DNA of 64,000 bases from Panacagrimonas sp041603235 (GTDB lineage: Bacteria; Pseudomonadota; Gammaproteobacteria; Nevskiales; Nevskiaceae): the NCBI GenBank assembly GCA_041603235.1, contig JBFIES010000006.1:1-64000 (forward strand). The letters are read 5' to 3'. Each line of letters starts with the position of its first letter. The first letter of the stretch is position 1. The notes under the pieces are model-generated. The model did no database searches. It saw nothing but the letters and a program-made list of their open reading frames with translations, and was not told the origin of the DNA. A program made the translations under genes and the position numbers. Below are positions 20,707 to 30,876 of this stretch, one piece after another.

Positions 20707-23091
20707 GTGTCCCGTCCCCTGAAGATCAGTCTCTGGATCCTCGTCGCCTTGCTGGTTCTGGGCGCCCTGTCACCGTTCGCGCTTTTCTATGGCGCAAGGG
20801 CCTATTACGAGCCGGGCCTGCCCGAAGTTGCGAGCCTGCGTGACCTGGAACTGGAGGTCCCGCTCCGAATTTATACGCGCGACGAGAAACTGATCGGTGA
20901 ATTTGGTGCTGAAAAGCGCGAACCGCTGAGCTTCGAGCAGATTCCGCAAAAACTGGTTGATGCCTTTCTGGCATCTGAAGACGACCGCTTCTTCGAGCAT
21001 CCCGGCGTGGATTGGCAGGGCCTGCTCCGGGCTGCGGTAAAGCTGGTTCTCACCGGCGAGAAGTCGCAGGGCGGCAGCACCATCACCATGCAGCTCGCCC
21101 GCAATGTGTTCCTGAGCTCCGAGCGCAGCTACGAACGCAAGATCCGCGAGATCCTGCTAGCCCTGCGAATCGAACGCGAGATGAGCAAGGAAGAAATCCT
21201 GGAGACCTATCTCAACAAGATTTTTCTGGGTCAGCGCGCCTATGGAGTAGGCGCTGCCAGCCGCGTCTACTTCGACCGTGAACCGGGCCAGCTGGACTGG
21301 TCACAGGCCGCGCTGCTTGCGGGTCTGCCCAAGGCCCCATCGCGGGACAACCCTGTTGCCTCCCCTGAGCGGGCCATGGATCGCCGGAACTACGTTCTGC
21401 GCCGCTTGAAAGAGCTGGGCAAGATTTCGGAGCTGGATTATCAGGCAGCAATTGCACAGCCTGTGGAAGTCGCCAGCATTTCTTTCCAGGCCGAGACTGA
21501 GGCGCCTTTTGTGGCAGAAATGGTTCGCGCCGAGCTGGTCGCCAAGTATGGCCGCAAGGCCTATACCTCTGGCTTCCACGTCTACGCCACGGTCACCTCC
21601 GAGCGGCAGAATGCGGCCAACATTGCGCTGCGCAACAACCTGCTCAGCTATGAGGAGAGACACGGCTGGCGCGGGCCGGAAGCACGCCTGCCCAAGGAAC
21701 TGCTAGAGGAAAGCAGCCATAGAGCCGATGGCGTGGAACAGTTCCTTCGCAAGCGAAGGCGGGTAGCCGGCCTGCGAGCAGCGGCGGTCGTGAGCTTTTC
21801 CAACGACAAAATCACGGCGCTGATCACTGGTCGCCGCCTGGTCGAGATTCCCAAGGCCGGCTTCAAGTGGGCACGCGTATCGCCCGACAAGAAAACATTG
21901 GTTCCCGGTGACATCATCCGCGTACGCGCGCTCGATGATCAGTGGCGGCTCGCCCAGATCCCGGCCGTGCAGGGCGCACTGACGGCCATCGACCCCAATA
22001 CCGGGGCAATCGAAGCCGTCGTGGGTGGATATGACTTCTTCCTCAACAAGTACAACCGGGCGACCCAGGCGCTGCGCCAGCCGGGCAGTGGTTTCAAACC
22101 CTTCCTGTTTGCCGCTGCATTCGACAAAGGCTTCACCCCCGCATCCGTGCTCGAAGACGAGCCCATCGTGTACCGGAATTCCGAGCTCGAAGGCGCCTGG
22201 CGCCCGCAGAACTACGACGGCAAGTTCAGGGGTCCGATGCGGCTGCGCGAAGCACTGGTGCACTCACGCAATCTGGTCACCATCCGGCTGCTGCAGGAAG
22301 TCGGCCTCGGGCACGCGCGCCGATACATTTCAAAATTTGGGCTTCCCGAAGAACGCATTCCACGAGATTTGTCGATGGCACTGGGCACTGGCTCCTTCAC
22401 GCCCATGGAGATGGCATCTGCCTACGCCGTACTGGCCAACGGCGGATACAAGATCAAGCCCTACGTGACGCAGCGCATCGTCGACAATCAGGGTAACGTC
22501 CTGTTTGAAGCGACACCGCCACAGCTCTGCGACCCCTGCGACCCGACGCTGCTGGCGGCATCCGGTGAAGGCGTCCTGCTCGACGCTCCATCACCATCCG
22601 CCCCTCCGGCCGCTGCGCCCCGGGTGGTCGACCCCAGAGTGATCTGGCTGGTCGATGATCTGCTGCGCGAGGTCACTATTCGCGGAACGGCGGCGCGCGC
22701 CCGCCGCCTCGGCAGGAAAGACATCGCCGGCAAGACCGGCACCACCAATGACGAAACCGACGCCTGGTTCTATGGTTTCAACCGCGATCTGGTTTCCGTA
22801 GTCTGGGTTGGGTTCGACCAGCCCGCGCCGCTAGGGCGTGGTGAAGTCGGTGGCCGCGCCGCGCTGCCGATGTGGATGGATTTCATGCGCGTCGCCCTGA
22901 AAGACCTTCCTGAAAATCCTCGCCCCCGGCCCAGCGGCCTGGTGAATGTCCGAATCGACCCTTATACCGGCTTGCTGGCTGCCGGCGGCGACCCGGACGC
23001 CATTACCGAAGTGGTGCAGGAAGAACATGTGCCGCAGATGGATGATGGCGCCTGGGGCAACGACGTGGTGCCGGTCGACGAATTATTCTGA
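20707..23091 (+). CDS. mrcA: Penicillin-binding protein 1A (bifunctional)
   Basis: The 794-residue class A PBP polymerises and cross-links peptidoglycan. After a short cytoplasmic tail and one membrane anchor (about residues 6-26) comes the GT51 glycosyltransferase domain with EDDRFFEHPGVD (about 92-103) and QGGSTITMQLARN. An OB-like insert follows, then the transpeptidase domain with SGFK (Ser461), SRN near 520 and KTG at 676. The start is GTG at 20707. Its stop overlaps the next gene's ATG (TGATG), so the two are probably translationally coupled. The location next to pilM is conserved in many gammaproteobacteria. Confidence 0.97.
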   Translation: MSRPLKISLWILVALLVLGALSPFALFYGARAYYEPGLPEVASLRDLELEVPLRIYTRDEKLIGEFGAEKREPLSFEQIPQKLVDAFLASEDDRFFEHPGVDWQGLLRAAVKLVLTGEKSQGGSTITMQLARNVFLSSERSYERKIREILLALRIEREMSKEEILETYLNKIFLGQRAYGVGAASRVYFDREPGQLDWSQAALLAGLPKAPSRDNPVASPERAMDRRNYVLRRLKELGKISELDYQAAIAQPVEVASISFQAETEAPFVAEMVRAELVAKYGRKAYTSGFHVYATVTSERQNAANIALRNNLLSYEERHGWRGPEARLPKELLEESSHRADGVEQFLRKRRRVAGLRAAAVVSFSNDKITALITGRRLVEIPKAGFKWARVSPDKKTLVPGDIIRVRALDDQWRLAQIPAVQGALTAIDPNTGAIEAVVGGYDFFLNKYNRATQALRQPGSGFKPFLFAAAFDKGFTPASVLEDEPIVYRNSELEGAWRPQNYDGKFRGPMRLREALVHSRNLVTIRLLQEVGLGHARRYISKFGLPEERIPRDLSMALGTGSFTPMEMASAYAVLANGGYKIKPYVTQRIVDNQGNVLFEATPPQLCDPCDPTLLAASGEGVLLDAPSPSAPPAAAPRVVDPRVIWLVDDLLREVTIRGTAARARRLGRKDIAGKTGTTNDETDAWFYGFNRDLVSVVWVGFDQPAPLGRGEVGGRAALPMWMDFMRVALKDLPENPRPRPSGLVNVRIDPYTGLLAAGGDPDAITEVVQEEHVPQMDDGAWGNDVVPVDELF

Positions 23092-23762
23092 TGCGGCAGA
23101 GGCGCTCGCGCAGTCGGTCGGAGCCCCTTCCGCAGGATTCCAGCGCGTCCGATCTTCCAGCCGACATGGATGCCTTCATCGAGGAAGCGGCACGTCTGAT
23201 CTGCGAGGAAGGATACGCCGACTACCGGGCCGCCAAGCATCGTGCTGCCGAAGACCTGCGTTTGACGCTTAGCCCCAATGCCGTGGACAGCCGGAAGATC
23301 GAACTGCGAGTGCTGCAACGGCAGGAGTTGTTTGGGGGGCAGGAATACCGGCAAACCCTGCTGGATATGCGCAAGGCCGGCCTGAGCCTGATGTCGCTCT
23401 TGCGGGACTTTGACCCGCGTCTTGCTGGCAGCTGCGTCAGCGGCGCCATCGGCCTTGGCCATAACGTTCAGATTCACGTGATTGCCGAGCCGGCGGAGAG
23501 CGTGGACATTCACCTCATCAACCGCAACATCGCCTTCGAACAGGACGAGCGCCGTTATCGCATGGCCGATGGCCGCGAGTACCTGATCCCGCTCTTGCAC
23601 CTGGCCAGCGGCGACATTCCCGCCGATGTGGCGGTCTTTGCCGAAGATTCGCGGCGCAACCCGCCCCTGTCCCGCATCGATGGCCGTCCGGCGAAGCGCC
23701 TTGATCTGGGTCAGCTGAAGGCGCTCCTGAGTCAGGTTGACGCAACGCCCATCGAGCGCTGA
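23091..23762 (+). CDS. Conserved protein coupled to PBP1A, nucleotidyltransferase-like
   Basis: The 223-residue soluble protein has a basic N-terminus and no signal peptide. Residues about 75-150 contain LLRDFDPRLAGSCVSG followed by alternating hydrophobic strands and an acidic VDIHLINRNI segment. This resembles the nucleotidyltransferase-like fold of a conserved proteobacterial family that is sometimes mis-annotated as a MurC-type ligase. The classical GS-x10-D-x-D site is not complete here, so catalysis is doubtful. It overlaps the ponA stop by one base and is followed by a terminator. A role alongside peptidoglycan synthesis is only suggested by position. Confidence 0.7.
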   Translation: MRQRRSRSRSEPLPQDSSASDLPADMDAFIEEAARLICEEGYADYRAAKHRAAEDLRLTLSPNAVDSRKIELRVLQRQELFGGQEYRQTLLDMRKAGLSLMSLLRDFDPRLAGSCVSGAIGLGHNVQIHVIAEPAESVDIHLINRNIAFEQDERRYRMADGREYLIPLLHLASGDIPADVAVFAEDSRRNPPLSRIDGRPAKRLDLGQLKALLSQVDATPIER

Positions 23763-23786
23763 TCAATCTCGGCGGGGGGCACAAAA

Positions 23787-23808
23787 AAACCCCGCCGAAG
23801 CGGGGTTT
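23787..23808. terminator. Bidirectional intrinsic terminator between ponA unit and gltA
   Basis: A 9-bp stem (AAACCCCGC with GCGGGGTTT) and CGAA tetraloop has an A run on its left and Ts on its right, so it can end transcription from both converging units. Confidence 0.9.
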
Positions 23809-23828
23809 CTCAATCTGCGCTTGCTTGC

Positions 23829-25121
<1,293 letters not shown>

Positions 25122-25457
25122 CCGCTAGCTCCCAAATGATTGATTTGAATGACTTTGTAAATCCCAATTCGTGCCCGGATGCCGTCATGTCGGCCTCGCT
25201 GCAGATCAAGCAAGACCGCCGATTTCGGCGGGGATCCTTCACGGATCGGCCCGAGAGGGGCGGCTAGCTTAGCCACTTTTGAGGCCAGCCCGCTACCGCT
25301 TTCGACGGCACGATTCCGATTATCACGATTTCAATGCGCAATTTCCGTACCTGACCGTCTCGCCAGATTTTGCGCCTTGAAGAGCCCTGCAGGGCCTCGG
25401 CGAAAACAAAAAGGCCGCGACAATGCGCGGCCTATCTGCTTGTAGCCAAAGAAATTA
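25122..25457. other. gltA leader region and rpmE2 3' end
   Basis: This 336-bp stretch has no gene. Near gltA it contains a short inverted repeat (CCGCCGA at 25216-25222 with TCGGCGG at 25225-25231) that would lie in the gltA leader. At its other end it has the rpmE2 terminator. I see no riboswitch or further conserved motif. Confidence 0.5.
25404..25433 (-). terminator. Intrinsic terminator of rpmE2
   Basis: An 8-bp stem (AGGCCGCG with CGCGGCCT, 25412-25433) is followed on the minus strand by a T-rich run (complement of 25404-25411). Confidence 0.85.
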
Positions 25458-25706
25458 TCAGTTCTTGCCGGCGTAACGCTTCTTGAAGCGGTCCACACGA
25501 CCACCGACTTCAACCTGTCGCTGCTTGCCGGTGTAGAACGGGTGCGAGAGGGAAGAGGTATCGATGGCGATCATCGGGTATTCCTCACCGTCATCCCACT
25601 TGATCGTCTCGTCGGTCTTCGCCGTGGAGCGAATTCGGAAGGAATGGCCAGCAGCGTTGTCCTTGAACACGACGAAGCCGTAGTTCGGATGAATGCCGTC
25701 TTTCAT
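25458..25706 (-). CDS. rpmE2: 50S ribosomal protein L31 type B
   Basis: This 82-residue L31 starts KDGIHPNYGFVVFKD and lacks the CxxC pairs of the zinc-containing form, so it is the zinc-independent type B paralogue. In many bacteria type B is made under zinc shortage to replace the zinc form and release zinc. No Zur box could be assigned by eye. The gene is monocistronic, with its own terminator. Confidence 0.95.
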   Translation of the reverse strand: MKDGIHPNYGFVVFKDNAAGHSFRIRSTAKTDETIKWDDGEEYPMIAIDTSSLSHPFYTGKQRQVEVGGRVDRFKKRYAGKN

Positions 25707-25797
25707 GATTGCAGCGCCCGCAAAAAAAGGGCGCGAATTGTAGGTCCGCTCGGCAGCCGGCGCAAGCGCCCTGCCTGCGTGTGGGCCGGGAATACCA

Positions 25798-25989
25798 CTA
25801 CAGGCTTGGAATTCGCCGTCCGTCGAGGCGCAGCGCGTCTGGCGCTTTGCCGTCGCTGGACACGATCGGCGCCTGCCGCATTCGAGAATCCGTCAGGTGA
25901 ACGGGTCGGTTGTACCGCAGCCAGCCAGAAATCATCACGCCGATAACCGCGAAAAGCAGACCGAGGGTGGTTGCCATTTCCATGTCCAT
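25798..25989 (-). CDS. Small single-span membrane protein
   Basis: The 63-residue product has a hydrophobic segment at about residues 6-24 followed by a basic RYNRP stretch, the pattern of a small bitopic inner-membrane protein. The ATG at 25989 is preceded by a near-perfect AGGAGG with ideal spacing, stronger than most genes in this window, which argues that it is translated. I do not recognise the family. The C-terminal 38 residues are polar and predicted to be disordered. Confidence 0.6.
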   Translation of the reverse strand: MDMEMATTLGLLFAVIGVMISGWLRYNRPVHLTDSRMRQAPIVSSDGKAPDALRLDGRRIPSL

Positions 25990-26132
25990 AGTTGCCTCCT
26001 GAAGAATCAGATCTTGATTTCCGGGGGCGTGCTGACACTTCCGCCTCCCTAGAGGTCAATATCTGCCGAACGCACAGCCAGGGCCCTGCGCTCCCGACGA
26101 AGGGGTCAGATCAGCAGGTCGAAGGACGAAAA

Positions 26133-26981
26133 TCAGACATCCGCTGCGTTAATCAGGGCCAGCTGTACCGGCTCCTTGCCGTAACGCTCCCTGAGCCATC
26201 GCTCCTGAAAGACGTAACGCGAGACCTGTGAGACGTCATAGAGATACCAGGCGTTGACCGAACCGCCCACCACCGCGCCAATCACCGGCAACATGCCCGC
26301 GGCCTTTCGGCGCCCCAGATTGATGCCCAGCTTGCCGGCAAGGTTTCGCAGAGAAAAAATTGCGGCCTCCTTGGCCATTTCGCGCTCAGCTGCCCGCTCG
26401 ACGCCGTCTCGCCAGGCCGCTTCATCCAGCGTGTCGGGGGAGAAATTGCGCAGGGCATCAACGGCCGTTTGTTTCTCTTCCAGACTGTTGGCTGACGCCA
26501 GCGCAAAGATCCCGATGGCGAGTTTGCGCAGATGGGCCTGACCCAGATTCTCGCCATAGCACAGCGCGATGCGATGAATCGTTCGCAATGCCAACGCGAT
26601 CAGGGTGGGCACGTCGGCAACCATGCCGGCGGCGCCGGCGATGCCGAAGGCGGCGCCGCCGGCACCTGCCATGGCCATGGCACGGCGCTGCTCGGTCCGC
26701 ATGAGTTGATCGCAGTCCGCCAGATCCAGCGCTCGAAGCTGTTCAAGTGTGCCCACCTGCGCACGCTTGAGAATGCTGCTCTCATCCGACAGTTTCTCGG
26801 CAACCTTGTTGACGCTTTCCAAGGCGGCGCGCAACGCCTCTTCCGGCACCATGGCCTGAACCGCACCGGCGATCTTGCCGCTGGGGCGAGCCAGCAAGCG
26901 GGTCCCCCAGCCCGGTTCGGCTTCGTGCCAACTGCTGATCTGGTGGAGTTGTTTCTGCTCGTAGGGGTTGAGTTCTTTCAT
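26133..26981 (-). CDS. EcsC family protein
   Basis: The 282-residue protein matches EcsC-like proteins. It has an N-terminal LNPYEQKQLHQISSW segment, amphipathic helices, a Gly/Ala-rich hydrophobic region (about residues 100-130, with PTLIALALRTIHRIALCYG), and a C-terminal glycine-rich segment ending in RYVFQERWLRERYG. The family's function is undefined; it was named from a Bacillus ABC-transporter operon. The ATG at 26981 has AAGGA at good spacing, so the longer frame to 27125 is rejected. No transporter gene is adjacent. Confidence 0.85.
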   Translation of the reverse strand: MKELNPYEQKQLHQISSWHEAEPGWGTRLLARPSGKIAGAVQAMVPEEALRAALESVNKVAEKLSDESSILKRAQVGTLEQLRALDLADCDQLMRTEQRRAMAMAGAGGAAFGIAGAAGMVADVPTLIALALRTIHRIALCYGENLGQAHLRKLAIGIFALASANSLEEKQTAVDALRNFSPDTLDEAAWRDGVERAAEREMAKEAAIFSLRNLAGKLGINLGRRKAAGMLPVIGAVVGGSVNAWYLYDVSQVSRYVFQERWLRERYGKEPVQLALINAADV

Positions 26982-27047
26982 CGCCTGTTCCTTCGAAGCC
27001 TGTAGTGCACGTTGACAGCGAAGCTGCGTCCGCAACAGTCTGCGCGA

Positions 27048-27821
27048 ATGTGCCTGATTGCCTTTGCCTTCAATGTTCGTACGGATTATCCGCTGCTGCT
27101 CGTTGCCAACCGTGACGAGTTCCACGACCGAGCCGCAGCACCCATGGACTGGTGGGACGATGCCCCCGACGTGCTGGCCGGTCGCGACCTGCGCGAGCAG
27201 GGAACCTGGCTGGGTGTGTCACGCAGCGGTCGTGCAGCAGCTGTGACCAATGTCCGGCTCCCGGCTGATATGAATCGCCATCATTCCTTGTCCCGCGGAA
27301 AACTGATTTCTGACTATCTCAGAGGCGCATTAGGCGCGCATGAATTTGCGGCATCGCTGGAAGCAGACGCCAGCAAGTTTGGCGCTTTCAACCTGCTTCT
27401 CTACCAACCCGGTGCTTTGCTCTACGTGCGCAATGTGCCCAACTTTTCCTGCACCGAAGTCAGCGCCGGGGTGCACGCTCTGAGCAATGCCCAACTCGAT
27501 GTTCCGTGGCCAAAGGCCTGCGCGGTACAGCAGGCCATGGAACAGTGGCTAGCAACCGATCTCTCCGACGAGGCCAGTTTGTTGTCGAGCATGCATAGCG
27601 ACGCGCGTCCGCCGGATGGCCAGCTGCCAGACACCGGCGTCGGGCTGGAAATGGAACGCATGCTCTCGCCCGCGTTTATTCGCACCCCGACTTACGGTAC
27701 GCGCTGCACAAGCGTGTTGCGCATAGGTGCAGATCATCAGATTTCGCTACGCGAAATCCGGTTCAATGCCGATGGTCAGCGCAGCGGAGAGCGCCGAGAA
27801 ATATTTGTCGCCTCTGCCTAA
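27048..27821 (+). CDS. NRDE family (TANGO2-like, DUF833) protein
   Basis: The 257-residue protein begins Met-Cys, and the family motif NRDE follows at about residues 21-24 (LLVANRDEF). Further family motifs are GGRDL-like AGRDLREQGTWLGVS and TNVR. Family members are Ntn-hydrolase-like, with Cys2 as the likely nucleophile after Met removal; human TANGO2 is linked to lipid or haem handling, but the bacterial role is unknown. I used the ATG that exposes Cys2 rather than the TTG 36 nt earlier. Confidence 0.88.
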   Translation: MCLIAFAFNVRTDYPLLLVANRDEFHDRAAAPMDWWDDAPDVLAGRDLREQGTWLGVSRSGRAAAVTNVRLPADMNRHHSLSRGKLISDYLRGALGAHEFAASLEADASKFGAFNLLLYQPGALLYVRNVPNFSCTEVSAGVHALSNAQLDVPWPKACAVQQAMEQWLATDLSDEASLLSSMHSDARPPDGQLPDTGVGLEMERMLSPAFIRTPTYGTRCTSVLRIGADHQISLREIRFNADGQRSGERREIFVASA

Positions 27822-27833
27822 GGAAGCAGGCGT

Positions 27834-28154
27834 TCAGTCCGGCACTTGACCGCAAGACCAGCAGGCAGCGAAGTTTCCCGGCACCAGCTCGCCGCAGGCG
27901 CATTTCCAGGATGGCGTGGCGACCTGCCTGTTCTGGTATTCCGCCAACAATTCCGCTGCACGCTCGCGGTCACGCTCATCACGCAAGACGACGCGCGGGT
28001 ACGGGTCGGCGGCGAGCTCGCCGCGACCCGCCCACAACAGGGAGCCCATGACATCGCATTCAATGCGTTCGGCCTGCAGCAGATTGATCACGATCTGCGC
28101 CTCTACCGGATCGGCAGCCATGTAGACGGGTTCGCGCGAAGGGACTTTGGCCAT
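27834..28154 (-). CDS. DUF2007 protein with C-terminal zinc ribbon
   Basis: This 106-residue cytoplasmic protein has an N-terminal DUF2007 (signal-transducing-protein-like) domain. It carries the typical EPVYMAADPVEAQIVINLLQ start, a DVMGS strand and PRVVL. A C-terminal zinc ribbon follows with Cys pairs CAC and CWSC at about residues 85-101. DUF2007 is related to the ferredoxin-like ACT-type fold and its ligand is unknown. The gene converges with the NRDE gene. Confidence 0.85.
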   Translation of the reverse strand: MAKVPSREPVYMAADPVEAQIVINLLQAERIECDVMGSLLWAGRGELAADPYPRVVLRDERDRERAAELLAEYQNRQVATPSWKCACGELVPGNFAACWSCGQVPD

Positions 28155-28192
28155 GCCCCACTATGGCCCATCTCACCTTAGGCCGACAGCCT

Positions 28193-29014
28193 TCAAGGGT
28201 CTGGCACAAACCCGCTTCGCGGGAAGGGTCGCGGCGATTGCGGCACGTGAATATCGCGCGGGGGCGGGATGATGCCTTGTGCAATGAGATTGGCACGCGA
28301 GTCGTAGTAGATGGCAATGATGCGATCAGGCGATGACGAGGCTCGTTTGAATTCAACCTCTCGTGCAAATGACGCCTCGCGCCGACCATGGCCGGTACCG
28401 AGCTTTTCCGATTTTCTTTCCGGGGCGGAACGCGCCCCTCTGCCGCTGGCCGCAGCCTCATCGCGCACCCCGGACTCTGACTCCGACATGGGCGCCTGGT
28501 CCTGTTGTGACCCGGACACCGACCGATCCAGTTCCTGTCGATCTTTTCGCCACCATCGGCAGCACGGTCGGGCTTGCTCCCGGAACAGGGCCACGCCAAT
28601 GACACCGACATCACCCGGCCTGCCAGTACGAGCTGCATAAGCGTTGGGCAAACGAGTGAAATAGAAGCGCGCAACCTCGTCCATGTTCTTGCGCCAGCCT
28701 TCGATCCGGGTCTGATCGTGCGCGCCCACGACGTAACCCGCCTGATCGACATCTGCGGTCTGGCCGGTGACGACATTGACGCCGTCGACGCTGGTGACAG
28801 CCAGCATCCGCGCGCCACTGCGATTGTGCAGCAGGATGTCGTACTCGTTTCCGGGCTGTCCGACCACATAGCGCCGCCCTTCATGCTGATAGACCGGCAG
28901 TTCGTGGCCGCTGCTTCGGTCAAACACTTTTACGTCAATAGTCCAACGCGCTGCCGCGGGTGCCGCTACTGCGAGCAGACTGAGCGCGGCAAGAAAATGG
29001 CAGAGACTTCGCAT
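28193..29014 (-). CDS. Exported protein of unknown function
   Basis: The 273-residue protein has a clear signal peptide, cleaved after AAPAAA at about residue 22. Residues 23-155 form a compact domain with WTIDVKVFDRSSG, YVVGQPGNEYDILLHN, MLAVTSVDGVNVVTG and RIEGWRKNMDEVARFYFT. This resembles secreted proteobacterial proteins of unknown role. The middle (about 165-225) is polar, charged and probably disordered, and the end is Pro-rich. No enzyme motif is visible. It is transcribed alone. Confidence 0.75.
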   Translation of the reverse strand: MRSLCHFLAALSLLAVAAPAAARWTIDVKVFDRSSGHELPVYQHEGRRYVVGQPGNEYDILLHNRSGARMLAVTSVDGVNVVTGQTADVDQAGYVVGAHDQTRIEGWRKNMDEVARFYFTRLPNAYAARTGRPGDVGVIGVALFREQARPCCRWWRKDRQELDRSVSGSQQDQAPMSESESGVRDEAAASGRGARSAPERKSEKLGTGHGRREASFAREVEFKRASSSPDRIIAIYYDSRANLIAQGIIPPPRDIHVPQSPRPFPRSGFVPDP

Positions 29015-29102
29015 GGCCCAACTCCGTGATCGTGATGGACCTGTAAACGAAGCAGGGACGTCAGCGGGGTTAAACCGGGTTCATGCTCTGAAAACCACGG
29101 TT

Positions 29103-29843
29103 TCAGGCCAATCGAAGTCCCCCATCGACGGGAAGGACGGCCCCGTTGAGATATTCGGCTTCCGGCGACAAGAGGAACTTCACCGCGTGCGCCACTTCCC
29201 GCTCTCCACCGAGACGCTTGAGAGGAATCTTCTCAACTTCAGCGGCCAGCTTCTCTGGCTCGAACTGCGGCGTGTCGGCCCACAGCATATGTCCCGGGGC
29301 AACGCCGTTTACGCGCAACCGGGGCGCCAGTTCCACAGCCAAAGCCTCGGTCACGGTCCACAAGCCGCCCTTGGCAGCGAGGTAGGCGCTGAAACCGGTC
29401 ATGGGTTTGCGCGCATGCACATCAAGGATGTTGACGATGCTGCCGCCATCGCTGAGCAAGGGCGCACAAGCCTGCGCGAGAAACAGCGGCGCACGCAGGT
29501 TGCTGGCGATCAGATCTTCAAACTGTTCAGCGCTCAGGCTGCCCAGGGGCGTTGAAAAATAGCTCGATGCGTTGTTGACCAGCGCATCAAGCCGGCCCCA
29601 GGCGGCGTGTGCATTGACCGCGAGTGGGCCCAACTCGTCCAGATTCTGCAAAGCGGCCTGGAAAACCCGCGCGGAATCACTTCGCAGGGCGTTGAGTTCT
29701 TCAGCCAGGGCCTGCGCCTCTTGTGTCGATGTATTGCAGTGCAGCGCGACTCGCGCGCCCTGCCCATGGAGCTCACGCGCAATCTGCGCACCGATTCGGC
29801 GCGCAGCGCCGGTGATCAGAATCACGGACTGCTCGTACTTCAT
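29103..29843 (-). CDS. Pteridine reductase-like short-chain dehydrogenase
   Basis: The 246-residue SDR enzyme has the cofactor motif TGAARRIG at residues 10-17, with the arginine pair that favours NADPH and is typical of pteridine reductases (PTR1/FolM type). NNASSYF follows, then the catalytic YLAAK (Tyr about 157, Lys about 161) and PGHMLW. It may reduce dihydrobiopterin or dihydrofolate-like pterins. The ATG at 29843 gives the normal SDR N-terminus and removes about 69 residues of an unlikely upstream extension. Confidence 0.87.
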   Translation of the reverse strand: MKYEQSVILITGAARRIGAQIARELHGQGARVALHCNTSTQEAQALAEELNALRSDSARVFQAALQNLDELGPLAVNAHAAWGRLDALVNNASSYFSTPLGSLSAEQFEDLIASNLRAPLFLAQACAPLLSDGGSIVNILDVHARKPMTGFSAYLAAKGGLWTVTEALAVELAPRLRVNGVAPGHMLWADTPQFEPEKLAAEVEKIPLKRLGGEREVAHAVKFLLSPEAEYLNGAVLPVDGGLRLA

Positions 29844-30086
29844 GTTCTCAAAAACCTGCTGATGATCTGGAACCAGAGTGTGCGGCGTGGCGTGCAGATG
29901 TAACAGAACAATTGCTGACAATTGCTCAAAGTATCCTCGCGTGTGCCCGATGCTTCGTTGTTTTTGCACATTCAATTCGCGCCGGCTTGCCGCTGTCAAT
30001 TCGTCGCTTGAAGCGCTGCTTCGGTCACATCGGCTCGGGTCCCTTATCATCGGCCCGCATTCCGAACCTTACTGAGCCTGTCCAAC

Positions 30087-30872
30087 TTGAACGAAATTCT
30101 TGAAGCCATCCTGCTCGGCATCATTGAAGGACTCACCGAGTTTCTGCCGATTTCCAGCACCGGACACCTGCTCATTGCGCAGCACTGGCTGGGGCGGCGC
30201 ACCGATCTGTTCAACATTGCCATCCAGGCCGGCGCGATTCTGGCGGTCACGATGGTCTATCGCGCGCGCATCTGGGAATTGGCCACCGGGCTGCGCGACC
30301 CGCAGTACCGGGACTACACCTTCAAGCTGGCCAGCGCCTTCCTGATTACTGCTGTTCTCGGCCTGGCGGCCAAGGCCCTGGGAGCGGAACTGCCAGAAAC
30401 CGTTACGCCAATTGGCATTGCACTGATTGTTGGCGGCATCGCGATCCTGCTGGTGGAGCGCCACGTCGCGAAGCTGCCACCGCGCGAGACAGTGACCTGG
30501 GCAGTGGTGGTTGCCGTGGGCATTGCACAGGTTGTGGCCGGCGTGTTTCCGGGCACATCGCGCTCTGCGGCAGCCATTTTTGCGGCCATGTTGCTGGGCC
30601 TGAGCGCGCGCCCGCGTGCAGCCGAATTCGCGTTTCTGGTCGGCATTCCCACCATGTTCGCGGCAACCGGCTACGCCCTGATGGAAACCTGGCTAAGTCC
30701 GGGCGCCGCTGCCAGCGAGCCCTGGCTGGAACTGGGCATTGCCTTTGTGGTTTCAGCGGTGACGGGTTTTGCTGCGGTGAAGTGGCTGCTGCACTACGTT
30801 TCCGGAAACAGCTTCACCCCGTTCGCGTGGTACCGCATCGGACTCGGCCTTTTTCTATTGACCGCAATCTGA
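30087..30872 (+). CDS. uppP: Undecaprenyl-diphosphatase
   Basis: The 261-residue polytopic membrane phosphatase recycles the lipid carrier undecaprenyl pyrophosphate for cell-wall synthesis and confers bacitracin tolerance. The first motif is GIIEGLTEFLPISSTGHLL (about residues 11-29, E and SSTGH catalytic) and the second is FPGTSRSA (about 154-161). The only start compatible with the family N-terminus is TTG at 30087, and no clear Shine-Dalgarno sequence precedes it, so translation may be weak or leaderless. It converges with rfbB, with 4 bp between stops. Confidence 0.94.
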   Translation: MNEILEAILLGIIEGLTEFLPISSTGHLLIAQHWLGRRTDLFNIAIQAGAILAVTMVYRARIWELATGLRDPQYRDYTFKLASAFLITAVLGLAAKALGAELPETVTPIGIALIVGGIAILLVERHVAKLPPRETVTWAVVVAVGIAQVVAGVFPGTSRSAAAIFAAMLLGLSARPRAAEFAFLVGIPTMFAATGYALMETWLSPGAAASEPWLELGIAFVVSAVTGFAAVKWLLHYVSGNSFTPFAWYRIGLGLFLLTAI

Positions 30873-30876
30873 GCAC

